64,000 nt of DNA from positions 25,646 to 89,645 of the forward strand of contig CAYYNB010000004.1 of NCBI GenBank assembly GCA_964472565.1, given 5' to 3'. This DNA comes from DATAMF01 sp964472565 (GTDB taxonomy: Bacteria; Chloroflexota; Anaerolineae; Aggregatilineales; Aggregatilineaceae). Below are positions 34,615-43,290 of the stretch, piece after piece. The notes beneath the pieces were generated by a model. That model saw only the letters and a list, made by a program, of their open reading frames with translations. It was not told the DNA's origin and made no database searches. The first letter of the stretch is position 1; each line of letters begins with the position of its first letter. The position numbers and the translations under genes were made by a program.

Positions 34615-35298
34615 ATGGCTATGAAACTTTCATCGCGCGCTTATGATCTGTATCAAAACTTTTCTAAACCGGGGTGCGCAGTCTGCCGGATGACATTGGA
34701 GAGTGTACACGGGCATCTGGACAGCACGGTTTATGAATATATCACGAAGCCGCCAACGCACGAGGCGCTGCGGGCGGCGCGCGGCTTCTGCCCGAACCAC
34801 GCCTGGCATATTCAGGAACAACTGAACGCGGGGGCATTTGGGATCGCGGTGTTGTATGAAGGAGTGCTGCGGCATCTGACGCGCGATATGGGGAGTCCGA
34901 ATCCGCAGGGGGGGAAAAAACAGGTCGCCCAGGCACTGAACGCCTTTAAACCGCAGGGGGAGTGTCCGGCCTGCGTTCACCAGCGCACAGTGGAAGAGCA
35001 CCTACTGCGGAATTTGTTGGAACATTTCGATCAGGCCGAATTTGCGGAAGGCTACCGACAGTCGGCGGGGTTATGTTTGCCGCATTTGCGCCAACTGCTG
35101 GAATTGCCAGGGGATCCGAACCGGAAGGCGCAGGTGTTGGCGATGCAGCATGAGATCTGGTCAAGGTTGCAAGCCGACCTGGAAGAATTTATCCGCAAGC
35201 ACGATCACCGGTTTGCGAAAGAGCCGCTTTCAGATGCTGAGGGAACCAGCCCTCGACGCGTGATCGAACAACTGGCGGGCGCGCGGGAAATCCGCTAG
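34615..35298 (+). CDS. DUF6062-like cysteine/histidine protein
   Basis: 227 aa. Cysteine and histidine pairs recur: CAVC (21-24), FCPNHAWH (about 59-66), CPAC (about 120-123) and LCLPH (about 153-157). They could bind a metal in a double-zinc-finger-like arrangement, each half formed by C-x-x-C and C-x-x-H. I recognise the overall pattern as DUF6062, found mainly in Chloroflexota, with no known function. Length and the N-terminus match. It ends with a 4-bp overlap with the converging EF-like gene. No operon partners on this strand. Confidence 0.75.
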   Translation: MAMKLSSRAYDLYQNFSKPGCAVCRMTLESVHGHLDSTVYEYITKPPTHEALRAARGFCPNHAWHIQEQLNAGAFGIAVLYEGVLRHLTRDMGSPNPQGGKKQVAQALNAFKPQGECPACVHQRTVEEHLLRNLLEHFDQAEFAEGYRQSAGLCLPHLRQLLELPGDPNRKAQVLAMQHEIWSRLQADLEEFIRKHDHRFAKEPLSDAEGTSPRRVIEQLAGAREIR

Positions 35299-35558
35299 GT
35301 GTCCTGGGTGATCAGATAAACTTCATCGCCCTCGCGTACGACATCATCGACTTTGAGGGCGATATCTTCACCCGGCTCACCTTCACCGACCGGTTCGTGA
35401 TTCACCTGCATGGAATAGACCTGCTGGGTGAATTCGGTACGCGGACCATACAGCAAAATCCAGTCATCGGTATAGAGTTTGTCCTCAAGGCGGATCACGG
35501 CGACATGGATGCGATCAAAGTAGTGGGTCACGATGCCAATGCGATGATAGTTTTCCAC
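35295..35558 (-). CDS. small translation-elongation-factor-like protein
   Basis: 87 aa from the GTG at 35558, which has GGAGG 7 nt upstream inside the end of the preceding gene; the ATG at 35582 has no site. The sequence has the beta-barrel pattern of EF-Tu domain 2: IGIVTHYFDRIHVAVIRLED, KLYTDDWILLYGP, VYSMQVNHEPV, DIALKVDDVVREGDEVYLI. Proteins of this size are annotated as translation elongation factor-like and are often near U32 genes. The gene starts one base after the stop of the radical SAM gene (TAA-C-GTG), so they are one unit. Confidence 0.75.
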   Translation of the reverse strand: MENYHRIGIVTHYFDRIHVAVIRLEDKLYTDDWILLYGPRTEFTQQVYSMQVNHEPVGEGEPGEDIALKVDDVVREGDEVYLITQDT

Positions 35559-35559
35559 G

Positions 35560-36480
35560 TTAAAACCTCCATTTCCGCTCATCTAAGCGCAGACCCGCAT
35601 CGCAAGCTAACTGTTTGGCTTCTTTCACAGCAGCGAGCGTCACACAGCGGTTGAGCGGTTCAATGGACTGCTCGCAGACATGCCACGCGGGATTATATTG
35701 GCCCATGATGTTGATATAAGTATAAGGCGAAATTTCTTTGGCGAGAAAGCGGACGATTTCGGCGGTGCCTGCGAGGTGATTGGGGAGGACAAGATGACGT
35801 ACTAATAAACCGCGCTGCGCAATGCCGTTGGAATCCATCACCAGATCGCCCACCTGGCGAAACATTTCGCGGACGGCGTTCTGATTGTGGGTAGGATAGT
35901 CGAGACATTTGGAGAACTGTTGGGCGATGGATGCGTCGGCGTATTTCATGTCGGGCATGTAGATGTCGATAATGCCATCCAACAATTGTAACCCAGCAAG
36001 TGAATCGTAACCGCCGGTGTTGTAGACGAGGGGAATATGCAACCCCGCAGCAGCAGCTAAAAACACAGCTTCGATGATAGCAGAAATGACATGGCTGGGG
36101 GAGACAAAATTGATGTTGTGACAGCCTAATGCCTGCAACTGGAGCATCTGGGCGGCTAACTGGGCCGGGGTGAGGGGTTGACCTTCACCATACTGGCTGA
36201 TCTCGTAATTCTGACAGTATTGGCAGCGCAAATTGCAAAATGAGAAAAAGATGGTGCCGGAACCGTTCCAACCCCGCAGCGGGTCTTCTTCGCCATGATG
36301 GGGGAATGCACTACTGACGAGGGGCTGCATTCCTGTGCGGCAGTTGCCAGTTTTTTGGGCACGATCCAGGTGGCAGGACCACGCACATAGGGCGCAGTCA
36401 TGGAGCGCATTATTGGCCTGTTGGACACGTTCAGCCAGTGTGCCATTACGCAGCAGACGGATATAGGCTGGTTCGAACAT
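35560..36480 (-). CDS. radical SAM protein, pyruvate-formate-lyase-activating-enzyme-like
   Basis: 306 aa from the ATG at 36480, which has AAGGGGA upstream; the longer frame to 36603 would translate the repeat at 36522. The radical SAM cysteines are in FCNLRCQYCQN (C-x3-C-x2-C), binding a 4Fe-4S cluster and SAM, and an upstream cluster CALCAWSCHLD with the later CRTG may bind a second cluster. GGYDSLAGL and the late PLNR segment fit the PflA-like group of stand-alone radical SAM proteins. The substrate is unknown; no glycyl radical enzyme gene is near. Confidence 0.85.
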   Translation of the reverse strand: MFEPAYIRLLRNGTLAERVQQANNALHDCALCAWSCHLDRAQKTGNCRTGMQPLVSSAFPHHGEEDPLRGWNGSGTIFFSFCNLRCQYCQNYEISQYGEGQPLTPAQLAAQMLQLQALGCHNINFVSPSHVISAIIEAVFLAAAAGLHIPLVYNTGGYDSLAGLQLLDGIIDIYMPDMKYADASIAQQFSKCLDYPTHNQNAVREMFRQVGDLVMDSNGIAQRGLLVRHLVLPNHLAGTAEIVRFLAKEISPYTYINIMGQYNPAWHVCEQSIEPLNRCVTLAAVKEAKQLACDAGLRLDERKWRF

Positions 36481-36521
36481 ACTTCCCCTTGCATATTCTC
36501 CTTCAAAAGTAAGTATAAGAC

Positions 36522-36576
36522 TGCGCCAACATTTTTTAGAGTCAAACAGAATAGGCGCAGGGTAATTATTTTCTTG
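36522..36576 (+). repeat. dispersed intergenic repeat, copy 2 (short)
   Basis: Keeps both ends (TGCGCCAACATTTT and GCAGGGTAATTATTTTCTTG) but lacks the C-rich/G-rich middle of the other copies. It sits between the SulP gene and the radical SAM gene, upstream of the latter. Confidence 0.65.
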
Positions 36577-36606
36577 GGATGACCTGACATTCAGCTTCCG
36601 CACATT

Positions 36607-38811
36607 TCAGTCGATCAGGCGCTGCAAGGTTGTGGTGGTCTGAGTCAGGCGCTCGGCCATAAAACGCGCCATGAAACGGTGGAATGCGCTGGCGACATCG
36701 GGATTATCCTGCTCCATCCGGTGAAGGTTGGCGAGGGAGAGGCGGTAGATGATGCTGGGTTGGTCGGCAATCACAGAGGCGGAGGCCGGTTGACTCAAGT
36801 AAGCACCCATTTCGCCAACGAGTGTGCCCGCTCGCATTTTGCGGATGCGCACGGAGGTACCATTGGCGCGTTCCAAATAAATGGTTACTTCTCCGCTTTC
36901 GATAAAGATGAATCCTTGAGGGGGCGCGTTCTGTTTGACCAGATAAGCGCCTGTCTCCACTGTTTGCTGCTCCAGATAAGACATCAGACGGGAAACACGA
37001 CCGGGGTCGGCAAGGGCCTGCTCGATCTGGTATTTCAGGGTTTGGAAAGTTAAATCGGAATCCTGGCTCTTCTGGCTGGCTAAAATTTGCTCCTCGCACC
37101 ATTCCACGCCGTGATCCAGGTCGGGGAAAAGGCAGTCGGAGTCCGGAGGGAGCACATCAGGCGTGAGCTGGTGTTGGATGGTGGGCGAGAGGGCGGTGAA
37201 CAGGAGGCGAATCTGGTTGGATTCGGCCAGATTTTTCAACTTGGTGAAACCTAAAACTGCCGACGAATCAAGCCCGCTGACGAGGCGGAAGTCCAGAAGC
37301 ACGAAACGGGGGCAGGCCTGCGCCGGGTCGTTTACACGCTGGCGAATCTGGTCCAACAAACGGTGAGCAGTTCCAAAGAAGATAAAACCTTGTAATTTAA
37401 GGATATGAAGGGCCGATCCGTTATCATGCAGCACCTGTGCGTCAAGGGGAGAGCGAACAACATTACTTTGATAGTTGGCTCCAGACAGGGCGTGTTTGAC
37501 AACATTGATGCGGCTGTAGTTGATGACAAAAAAGAGGACGGTCAACACTAATCCGAGGCCGACTCCTTCGAGAAAACCGACAGCGGTAATCGTGAGCATG
37601 ATGACGATCACCGTCCCGTAGTCGATGCGGGCGAGTTTGAACCACGCGTCGTAGACCCATTCGACCAGCATGGACAAGCCGAGAAACAGCAGCAGCCCAC
37701 CCAGCACAAAGTTGGGAAAATAGGCGAGAAGGCCTGCGCCCAGAAACACCACCAGGGCTGCCAGCAGCGCGATAGTCAGGCCGGTCAGCCGACTGCGAGC
37801 ACCCATTTTCTGTGCGAGGGCAGTGCCACCGAGCGCGTGAAAGCCGACAGGGCTGCCAATTAGTCCCGCCATAAGATTGGATAACCCGACAGACTTTAGC
37901 TCGCGGTTCAGATCGACATCCCGCCCGGTCACGAGTTCGAGTCCGGTGGCATTGAGCAGGAGGGCAATCGCACTGACAGCAGCAATGGCTAAGAGATTGC
38001 TGCTTTGCCCGGCGACTTCGGACCAGTCCACTAATTTGAGATCGGAAGGGGTGATGGGCTGCCACAACTGCTGATCACCTTCGGGCAGCACATCCAGGAG
38101 CCAACCTTGATCGGATGCTTCAGCTTTAGAGGTTCCTGTGAGGGCGAGGATCACATAAAAGCCAACAAAGACGCCGATCAGCATGCCGGGCAGGATCAAA
38201 AAATGGCTGTAACGGCGGAGAATAACCAGGAGAATGAGCGCAAAAATCAAACCGGGCAGCCATTGGTTTACCAACTCACTGTCCAGGAGGTCGAACAAGG
38301 TAGTCAGCGTCACGGACTCGCCAGTCATGAACGAGAGCGCACCTGTAGTCAGCAGCATCCCGGTCCCAGCCAAAAATCCACCAATAACAGGGTAGGGGAT
38401 GAAGCGGATCAAATTGCCGAGCTTAAGCTGCCCCAGGATCAAGAAGGTGATTCCAGTGAGCACAGACGCAGCTCCGACGGTGGCGACGATAGTTAGAAAT
38501 AATTCGTCGGAAGATGCGGCTTTGTCGGTGGCAATAGCCGCCGCCATCACGGCCAGGATCGCAGCCGGGCTGTCTTGAATGCTGGAAATGACGTTGGGAA
38601 AGGCGCTGGTGAACGCGCTCAGGGCGGTGAAGATGATCACGCCTATGAGCATAGTACCAATTGCAGTCAGCCGATGGGGGGAAAGATCACCGGAGTAGAT
38701 TAATCCGGCAAAAGCGATGGCAACAAAAATGTTGAGTACGCCGTTGATCAGCCCGGCTGTGACGCTGGGAAGCAGACGACTGGGCGAGAATTCATGTAAC
38801 AGAGATGGCAT
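36607..38811 (-). CDS. SulP-family anion transporter with STAS and cyclic-nucleotide-binding domains
   Basis: 734 aa. About twelve membrane segments in residues 15-420 form a SulP transporter (PYPVIGGFLAGTGMLL and SSIQDSPAAILAVMAAAIA are visible). A STAS domain follows (about 440-560, with RFVLLDFRLVSGLDSSAVLGF). A cNMP-binding domain lies at about 610-720 (GFIFIESGEVTIYLERANGTSVRIRKMRAGTLVGEMGAYL). SulP proteins carry sulfate, bicarbonate or similar anions. The cNMP tail suggests gating by a cyclic nucleotide. Substrate not predictable. Confidence 0.88.
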   Translation of the reverse strand: MPSLLHEFSPSRLLPSVTAGLINGVLNIFVAIAFAGLIYSGDLSPHRLTAIGTMLIGVIIFTALSAFTSAFPNVISSIQDSPAAILAVMAAAIATDKAASSDELFLTIVATVGAASVLTGITFLILGQLKLGNLIRFIPYPVIGGFLAGTGMLLTTGALSFMTGESVTLTTLFDLLDSELVNQWLPGLIFALILLVILRRYSHFLILPGMLIGVFVGFYVILALTGTSKAEASDQGWLLDVLPEGDQQLWQPITPSDLKLVDWSEVAGQSSNLLAIAAVSAIALLLNATGLELVTGRDVDLNRELKSVGLSNLMAGLIGSPVGFHALGGTALAQKMGARSRLTGLTIALLAALVVFLGAGLLAYFPNFVLGGLLLFLGLSMLVEWVYDAWFKLARIDYGTVIVIMLTITAVGFLEGVGLGLVLTVLFFVINYSRINVVKHALSGANYQSNVVRSPLDAQVLHDNGSALHILKLQGFIFFGTAHRLLDQIRQRVNDPAQACPRFVLLDFRLVSGLDSSAVLGFTKLKNLAESNQIRLLFTALSPTIQHQLTPDVLPPDSDCLFPDLDHGVEWCEEQILASQKSQDSDLTFQTLKYQIEQALADPGRVSRLMSYLEQQTVETGAYLVKQNAPPQGFIFIESGEVTIYLERANGTSVRIRKMRAGTLVGEMGAYLSQPASASVIADQPSIIYRLSLANLHRMEQDNPDVASAFHRFMARFMAERLTQTTTTLQRLID

Positions 38812-38852
38812 GGGGATGCTCCTTGGAGTAGCGTTTTAAGTATACACCAAGG

Positions 38853-40106
38853 TTACTGTTGTGTTGCACTTCTCCCGGCTACCCATCCAGTCGAAAAAGC
38901 AGCCTGCAAATTGTAGCCGCCCGTGTCGGCGTCAAGATCGAGGACCTCGCCTGCGAAATAGAGGCCAGAGATCAATTTGGACTGCATAGTGCGGGGATCA
39001 ACTTCGCGCAGATCGATGCCTCCGGCGGTAACATAGGCAGCAGCAAGAGGAGGGTGGCCGATGATGTCCAGATCGAAAGCTTTGAGCCATGCTCGTAAAC
39101 GGCGGCGTTCGGCGGCGGTGATCTGGTGACAGAGACGCTGTTCGGGAATTTGAAGCAGATCGCAGCAGACAGGAATGAGGGTGCGGGGAAGCAGGTCTTT
39201 GAGAAGGGTACTGATCTGCTGCTTGCCGTGTGCATTCAGTTCGCGCAATAAGTAGGTTTCGAGGGCGGTATCATCGCAGTCTGGCACGAGGTCGATAGAG
39301 AGTTTGACCGGATGCCCGGCGCGCAAAGCATCAACGGCCAGCAGACTCAGACTGAGTATGGCCGGACCGGAAACGCCAAAATGCGTAAAAAGCATATCGC
39401 CGGATTTGGAGACGAATTTTTTGTTATTGATCCAGAGGGTGAGCGGAGCGGCGGACAGACTCAGCCCTTGTAACCGTTGCGCCACATTTCCGGCAGTTTT
39501 AAGGGGGATGATGTTGGGGCGGAGAGGGATGATTGTGTGTCCGAGAGCTTCAGCCAAACGGAAACCGTCACCAGTGGAGCCAGTCGAGGGGAAAGACGCG
39601 CCCCCGGTGGTCAGAAGTACCGCGTGGGCGTGGTGAATTTGCGCATTGGTGAGTTGGACGCCCACGATACGCCCCTGATCAGTTAGCATGTGCTCGGCAC
39701 TGGCTCCGGTCCAGAGGGTCACGCCGAGATCGTGAGTCCAGCGGACGAGGGCATTGACCACATCCTGGGCCTGATTGCTGGCTGGGAAGATACGCCCGCC
39801 GGGTTCGGTGGCGGTATGAATCCCTAGCGATTTGAAGAAGGCGAGCAAGTCATCTGAGAAAAACTGGGCAAACACAGAACGTAAAAAACGGCCATTGGGG
39901 CCGAAGTGGGTGACAAATTCATGGACAGGCGCGGCATTAGTCAGATTACAGCGGGTGTTGCCGGTGAGGGCGAGTTTTTTGCCGGGCTGGGCCATTTTTT
40001 CGAGGAGCAGGACGCGCGATCTGGCTCCATGAAGGGCGGCCTGTCCAGCGGCTATGAGTCCGGCTGGACCTGCGCCGATGACGATAACATCAAAGGGGAT
40101 GGGCAA
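38853..40106 (-). CDS. HI0933-family flavoprotein
   Basis: 417 aa. The N-terminal FAD motif is VIGAGPAGLIAAGQAALHGA. Typical family stretches are GNTRCNLTNA, LTTGGASFPSTGSTGDG, and at the end LYFAGEVLDLDADTGGYNLQAAFSTG. Family members are NAD(P)/FAD-dependent oxidoreductases of unsettled role. It begins with a TTG at 40106, immediately after the TAA of the TIR-WD40 gene, with AGGAGG 4 nt before it inside the upstream gene's end, so translation is coupled. Confidence 0.85.
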   Translation of the reverse strand: MPIPFDVIVIGAGPAGLIAAGQAALHGARSRVLLLEKMAQPGKKLALTGNTRCNLTNAAPVHEFVTHFGPNGRFLRSVFAQFFSDDLLAFFKSLGIHTATEPGGRIFPASNQAQDVVNALVRWTHDLGVTLWTGASAEHMLTDQGRIVGVQLTNAQIHHAHAVLLTTGGASFPSTGSTGDGFRLAEALGHTIIPLRPNIIPLKTAGNVAQRLQGLSLSAAPLTLWINNKKFVSKSGDMLFTHFGVSGPAILSLSLLAVDALRAGHPVKLSIDLVPDCDDTALETYLLRELNAHGKQQISTLLKDLLPRTLIPVCCDLLQIPEQRLCHQITAAERRRLRAWLKAFDLDIIGHPPLAAAYVTAGGIDLREVDPRTMQSKLISGLYFAGEVLDLDADTGGYNLQAAFSTGWVAGRSATQQ

Positions 40107-41480
40107 TTATCCTCCTACGCTCCACAAGCGGACGGTGCCATCGTGGGAGGCAGAGGCGAGCATCCGTCCATCGGGACTGAAGGCGAGGCCGCACAAGCCG
40201 CCATCGTGTCCGCGCAGGATGCGTAAGGCGCGTTTTTGGGTTCCAAGCTCGCCTACTTTCCAGAGGCGGATATTTCCATCGACGGAACCAATCGCCAGCA
40301 GCGCCCCATCGGGACTAAAAACGACATCGCGCACGCAACTGGCATTGTAGTCGGCGTAATAAATCGCACCGATACGGGTGTGGGTTTCGGTGTCAAAGAC
40401 ATAGACTCCACCACCATTGAGTCCCAGGGCGAGCAGATGGCCGGACGGACTGTAGGCGATGCGGCGAACTTCGTTGGGCACTTCGAGCGCAACGATCTGG
40501 TGTTTTTCTGCGACATGCCACAGGCGAACACAGGTATCTAAACCGCCGGAAGCTAAAATGGAACCGTCGGGGCTGAACGTGGCGTCAAAAACCGGCCCTT
40601 CGTGACCTTCGAGGGTGGCGGAGATCACGCGGCGGTTAACATCCCACAGGCGGACGGTGGCATCACTGGAGGCGGAGGCTAACAGGGTGCCCTCATTGTT
40701 AAACATGACACTATTCACGGCATCTCGATGGCCCATAAACGCGGCCAAACCGAATTGGCGCGAAACATCCCAGAGCCGGACGGTACGATCTGCTGATGCG
40801 GACGCGAGTACAGAACCATCGGGGTTAAAGGCAACATCGTTGACGGCCCCTTCATGACCGATCAGCACTTTGATGCGGGTGTTGCGGACGGTGTTCCAGA
40901 GGCGCACATTTTTGTCATCGGAGGCGGAGGCCAACACATCCCCTGCGGGGCTGACGGCGACACTTTTCACGGTGTCGCGGTGGCCGCTGAGGACGACGGC
41001 GGTATCAACCTGGCGAGCGGTATCGAGTTCGATGGGAGCCGATTGAGATTTATTCTTCTTGCCCGATTTGGTCTTGGTTTTGACATCCGGTTTAAGCACA
41101 TTCCCTTTGCCGCCAAGCGCCGCCAGCAGTTTTTTCAGGGCGTCGTCAGGATCGCGCGAGAAATCGACGTGCTGGTGAAGACGTAGACGGAAGGGTACTT
41201 TGCAGGTTTCAAGCAGGACGGGATAGATCGGTTTGCCCAGATCTAAAAAGAAGCTCCACTCCACTTTGACATTCTGGGAGCGGGTGGCGCGCGGGGTCAG
41301 GACGACGATGAGCGCACCCGTTGCTTCGAGGGCGGCTTCAACTGTTTCGTCCCAATCATCGGCGGGTTTAATGTTTTCGTGATCAACCCATGTTTGCAGG
41401 CCCGCAGCACGTAAGTCGGCGGCGAGTTGGGTCACAAAGTCGTCATTATCGGTGGAGTGGCTAATAAATATGGTTGTCAT
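40107..41480 (-). CDS. TIR-domain WD40-repeat protein
   Basis: 457 aa. Residues 1-125 form a TIR domain (MTTIFISHSTDNDDFVTQLAADL..., WVDHENIKPADDW). The residue at the position of the NADase glutamate is E74 in RSQNVKVEWSFFLD. A basic linker (KTKTKSGKKNKS) follows, then seven WD40 units (GHRDTVKSVAVSPAGDVLASASDDKNVRLWN first) fold as a propeller. In bacteria TIR domains often make or cleave NAD-derived signals, frequently in immunity, and propellers sense partners. It is cotranscribed with the HI0933-like gene. No prophage or other defence genes are nearby. Confidence 0.88.
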   Translation of the reverse strand: MTTIFISHSTDNDDFVTQLAADLRAAGLQTWVDHENIKPADDWDETVEAALEATGALIVVLTPRATRSQNVKVEWSFFLDLGKPIYPVLLETCKVPFRLRLHQHVDFSRDPDDALKKLLAALGGKGNVLKPDVKTKTKSGKKNKSQSAPIELDTARQVDTAVVLSGHRDTVKSVAVSPAGDVLASASDDKNVRLWNTVRNTRIKVLIGHEGAVNDVAFNPDGSVLASASADRTVRLWDVSRQFGLAAFMGHRDAVNSVMFNNEGTLLASASSDATVRLWDVNRRVISATLEGHEGPVFDATFSPDGSILASGGLDTCVRLWHVAEKHQIVALEVPNEVRRIAYSPSGHLLALGLNGGGVYVFDTETHTRIGAIYYADYNASCVRDVVFSPDGALLAIGSVDGNIRLWKVGELGTQKRALRILRGHDGGLCGLAFSPDGRMLASASHDGTVRLWSVGG

Positions 41481-41538
41481 GGGCAGCCAATCTCAATATT
41501 AAAAGCGCGTGCGATTAGTATACCAGCAGCGAAATAAA

Positions 41539-41560
41539 ATGAGGAGACGGTGCTCCTCAT
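41539..41560 (-). terminator. hairpin with T-run between TIR-WD40 and GuaA genes
   Basis: ATGAGGAG / CTCCTCAT, 8-bp perfect stem with 6-nt loop, followed on the minus strand by TTTTATTTC. It lies about 180 nt after the GuaA stop and could be a second terminator for that operon, insulating the TIR-WD40 gene. Confidence 0.6.
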
Positions 41561-41667
41561 TGGCTTGTACGATCAAGCGTGATAACAAATATGGCCCCTG
41601 TGCCATTCATCGTTTGGCAGGAAGTGCAGGATTCAGAACTTACGTTCTGGTATCTCTATTGTATAAG

Positions 41668-41691
41668 CCCTCTTGAAGTAATTCAAGAGGG
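41668..41691 (-). terminator. hairpin downstream of guaA
   Basis: CCCTCTTGAA / TTCAAGAGGG perfect 10-bp stem with GTAA loop, 45 nt after the guaA stop. No T-run, but the stem is strong. Confidence 0.65.
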
Positions 41692-41736
41692 TGTCGATCA
41701 TTAAAATGATATTCTAACCTCGATATTATACGAGTA

Positions 41737-43287
41737 CTACTCCCATTCGATTGTCGCAGGAGGCTTGGACGAGATATCGAGCAGGACGCGATTGATGCCC
41801 TTGACTTCGTTCACAATCCGATTGCTAACACGGGCTAACAGATCGTCAGGCAGGCGTGCCCAATCGGCAGTCATGAAGTCGGTGGTGGTGACGGCGCGCA
41901 GCACCGCTACTTCTTCATAGGTGCGATTGTCGCCCATTACACCGACGCTGCGCACCGGCAGTAGGACGACAAAAGCCTGGGCGATGTCATCCATCAGCCC
42001 TGCCTCTTGTAGCTCGGTGAGGAAAATGTAATCAGCGGTACGCAGGGATTCCAGTCGATCCCAGGTCACTTCACCGACACAGCGAACGCCGAGGCCTGGA
42101 CCGGGGAAAGGCTGTCGCCAGACGATCGATTCGGGTAAACCTAAACGAAGGCCGACTTCGCGTACCTCGTCTTTGAAAAGATCGCGTAAAGGTTCAACCA
42201 GACGGGATTTTAAGTGATCGGGAAGTCCGCCCACATTGTGATGGGATTTGATGCGCTGCGCACCGGGGCGGCCTGTTCCGGCACTTTCGATGACATCGGG
42301 GTAAATAGTTCCCTGGGCCAACCAGTCCAGGCTGCCTTGTTTGGCAGCTTCGCGCTCAAAGACCTGGGCAAAGGTGGTGCCGATGATCACGCGTTTGTCT
42401 TCGGGATCGGTTATGCTGCGCAAAGCCTCTAAAAATTCCTCGGTGGCATCTACCGGACGCAGATTCCAGTTCAGTTGGCGGCTCATCTCGACAATAGCGG
42501 CGGCTTCGTCGTGGCGGAGCATGCCGTGATTAACGAACACTGGCACGAGTTGATCGCCGACTGCGCGGTGAATCAGTTCGCCTGCAACCGAAGAATCCAC
42601 GCCGCCGCTCATGCCGAGCAGCACACGCCCCGTGCCAACCTGATCACGGATAGCCTGGATGGCAGATTCGATGAAGTTCTGTGGAGTCCAGTCAGGAACG
42701 GCATGACATACGCTAAAAATGAAGTTGTGCAGGATGGTTTTGCCGTTGACAGTGTGCATCACTTCGGGGTGGAACTGGACACCAAACAAGCCGCGCGATG
42801 GATCGCCCATAGCCGCGAAGGGCGCATTGGTTGAAGTGGCAATGCTTACAAATCCATCTGGCGGGCGCTCGATACGATCTCCGTGACTCATCCAGACAGT
42901 TTGCGGCGTGTCGAGTCCGGTAAACAGCGCGCCGTGTTCGAGAATAGTCAGCTCGGTCATGCCATATTCGCGCTGCTGGGCACTCGCGACCAGACCACCC
43001 AATGCCTGGGTGATCAATTGCATGCCGTAACATATACCCAGTACGGGACAGTTGGATGCAAGCACCCAGGCGGGCAGACGCGGCGCGCCGGATTCGTAGA
43101 CGCTGGGCGGCCCACCAGAAAGGATGACGCCGCGAAAATCGGGAACGGCTTCCTGGGCCTGATCGAAGGTCGCAGTGTAAGGAAGAAGGGCTGCATAGAC
43201 GCCTAATTCACGCACGCGGCGGGCGATTAACTGGGCGGTTTGGGAGCCGTAGTCAAGAATGGCGATGCCGCCGGATTTTAAGGACAT
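41737..43287 (-). CDS. guaA: GMP synthase (glutamine-hydrolysing)
   Basis: 516 aa, the full two-domain enzyme that converts XMP to GMP with glutamine and ATP. Class I amidotransferase: C86 in VLGICYGMQ and the H/E pair in GVQFHPEVMHT. The synthetase has the PP-loop LLGMSGGVDSSVAGEL and the C-terminal dimerisation domain with PGPGLGVRCVGEVT. It follows xpt by 3 nt. Together they make GMP from salvaged xanthine. The start is preceded by an A-rich stretch. Confidence 0.97.
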   Translation of the reverse strand: MSLKSGGIAILDYGSQTAQLIARRVRELGVYAALLPYTATFDQAQEAVPDFRGVILSGGPPSVYESGAPRLPAWVLASNCPVLGICYGMQLITQALGGLVASAQQREYGMTELTILEHGALFTGLDTPQTVWMSHGDRIERPPDGFVSIATSTNAPFAAMGDPSRGLFGVQFHPEVMHTVNGKTILHNFIFSVCHAVPDWTPQNFIESAIQAIRDQVGTGRVLLGMSGGVDSSVAGELIHRAVGDQLVPVFVNHGMLRHDEAAAIVEMSRQLNWNLRPVDATEEFLEALRSITDPEDKRVIIGTTFAQVFEREAAKQGSLDWLAQGTIYPDVIESAGTGRPGAQRIKSHHNVGGLPDHLKSRLVEPLRDLFKDEVREVGLRLGLPESIVWRQPFPGPGLGVRCVGEVTWDRLESLRTADYIFLTELQEAGLMDDIAQAFVVLLPVRSVGVMGDNRTYEEVAVLRAVTTTDFMTADWARLPDDLLARVSNRIVNEVKGINRVLLDISSKPPATIEWE

Positions 43288-43290
43288 CCA

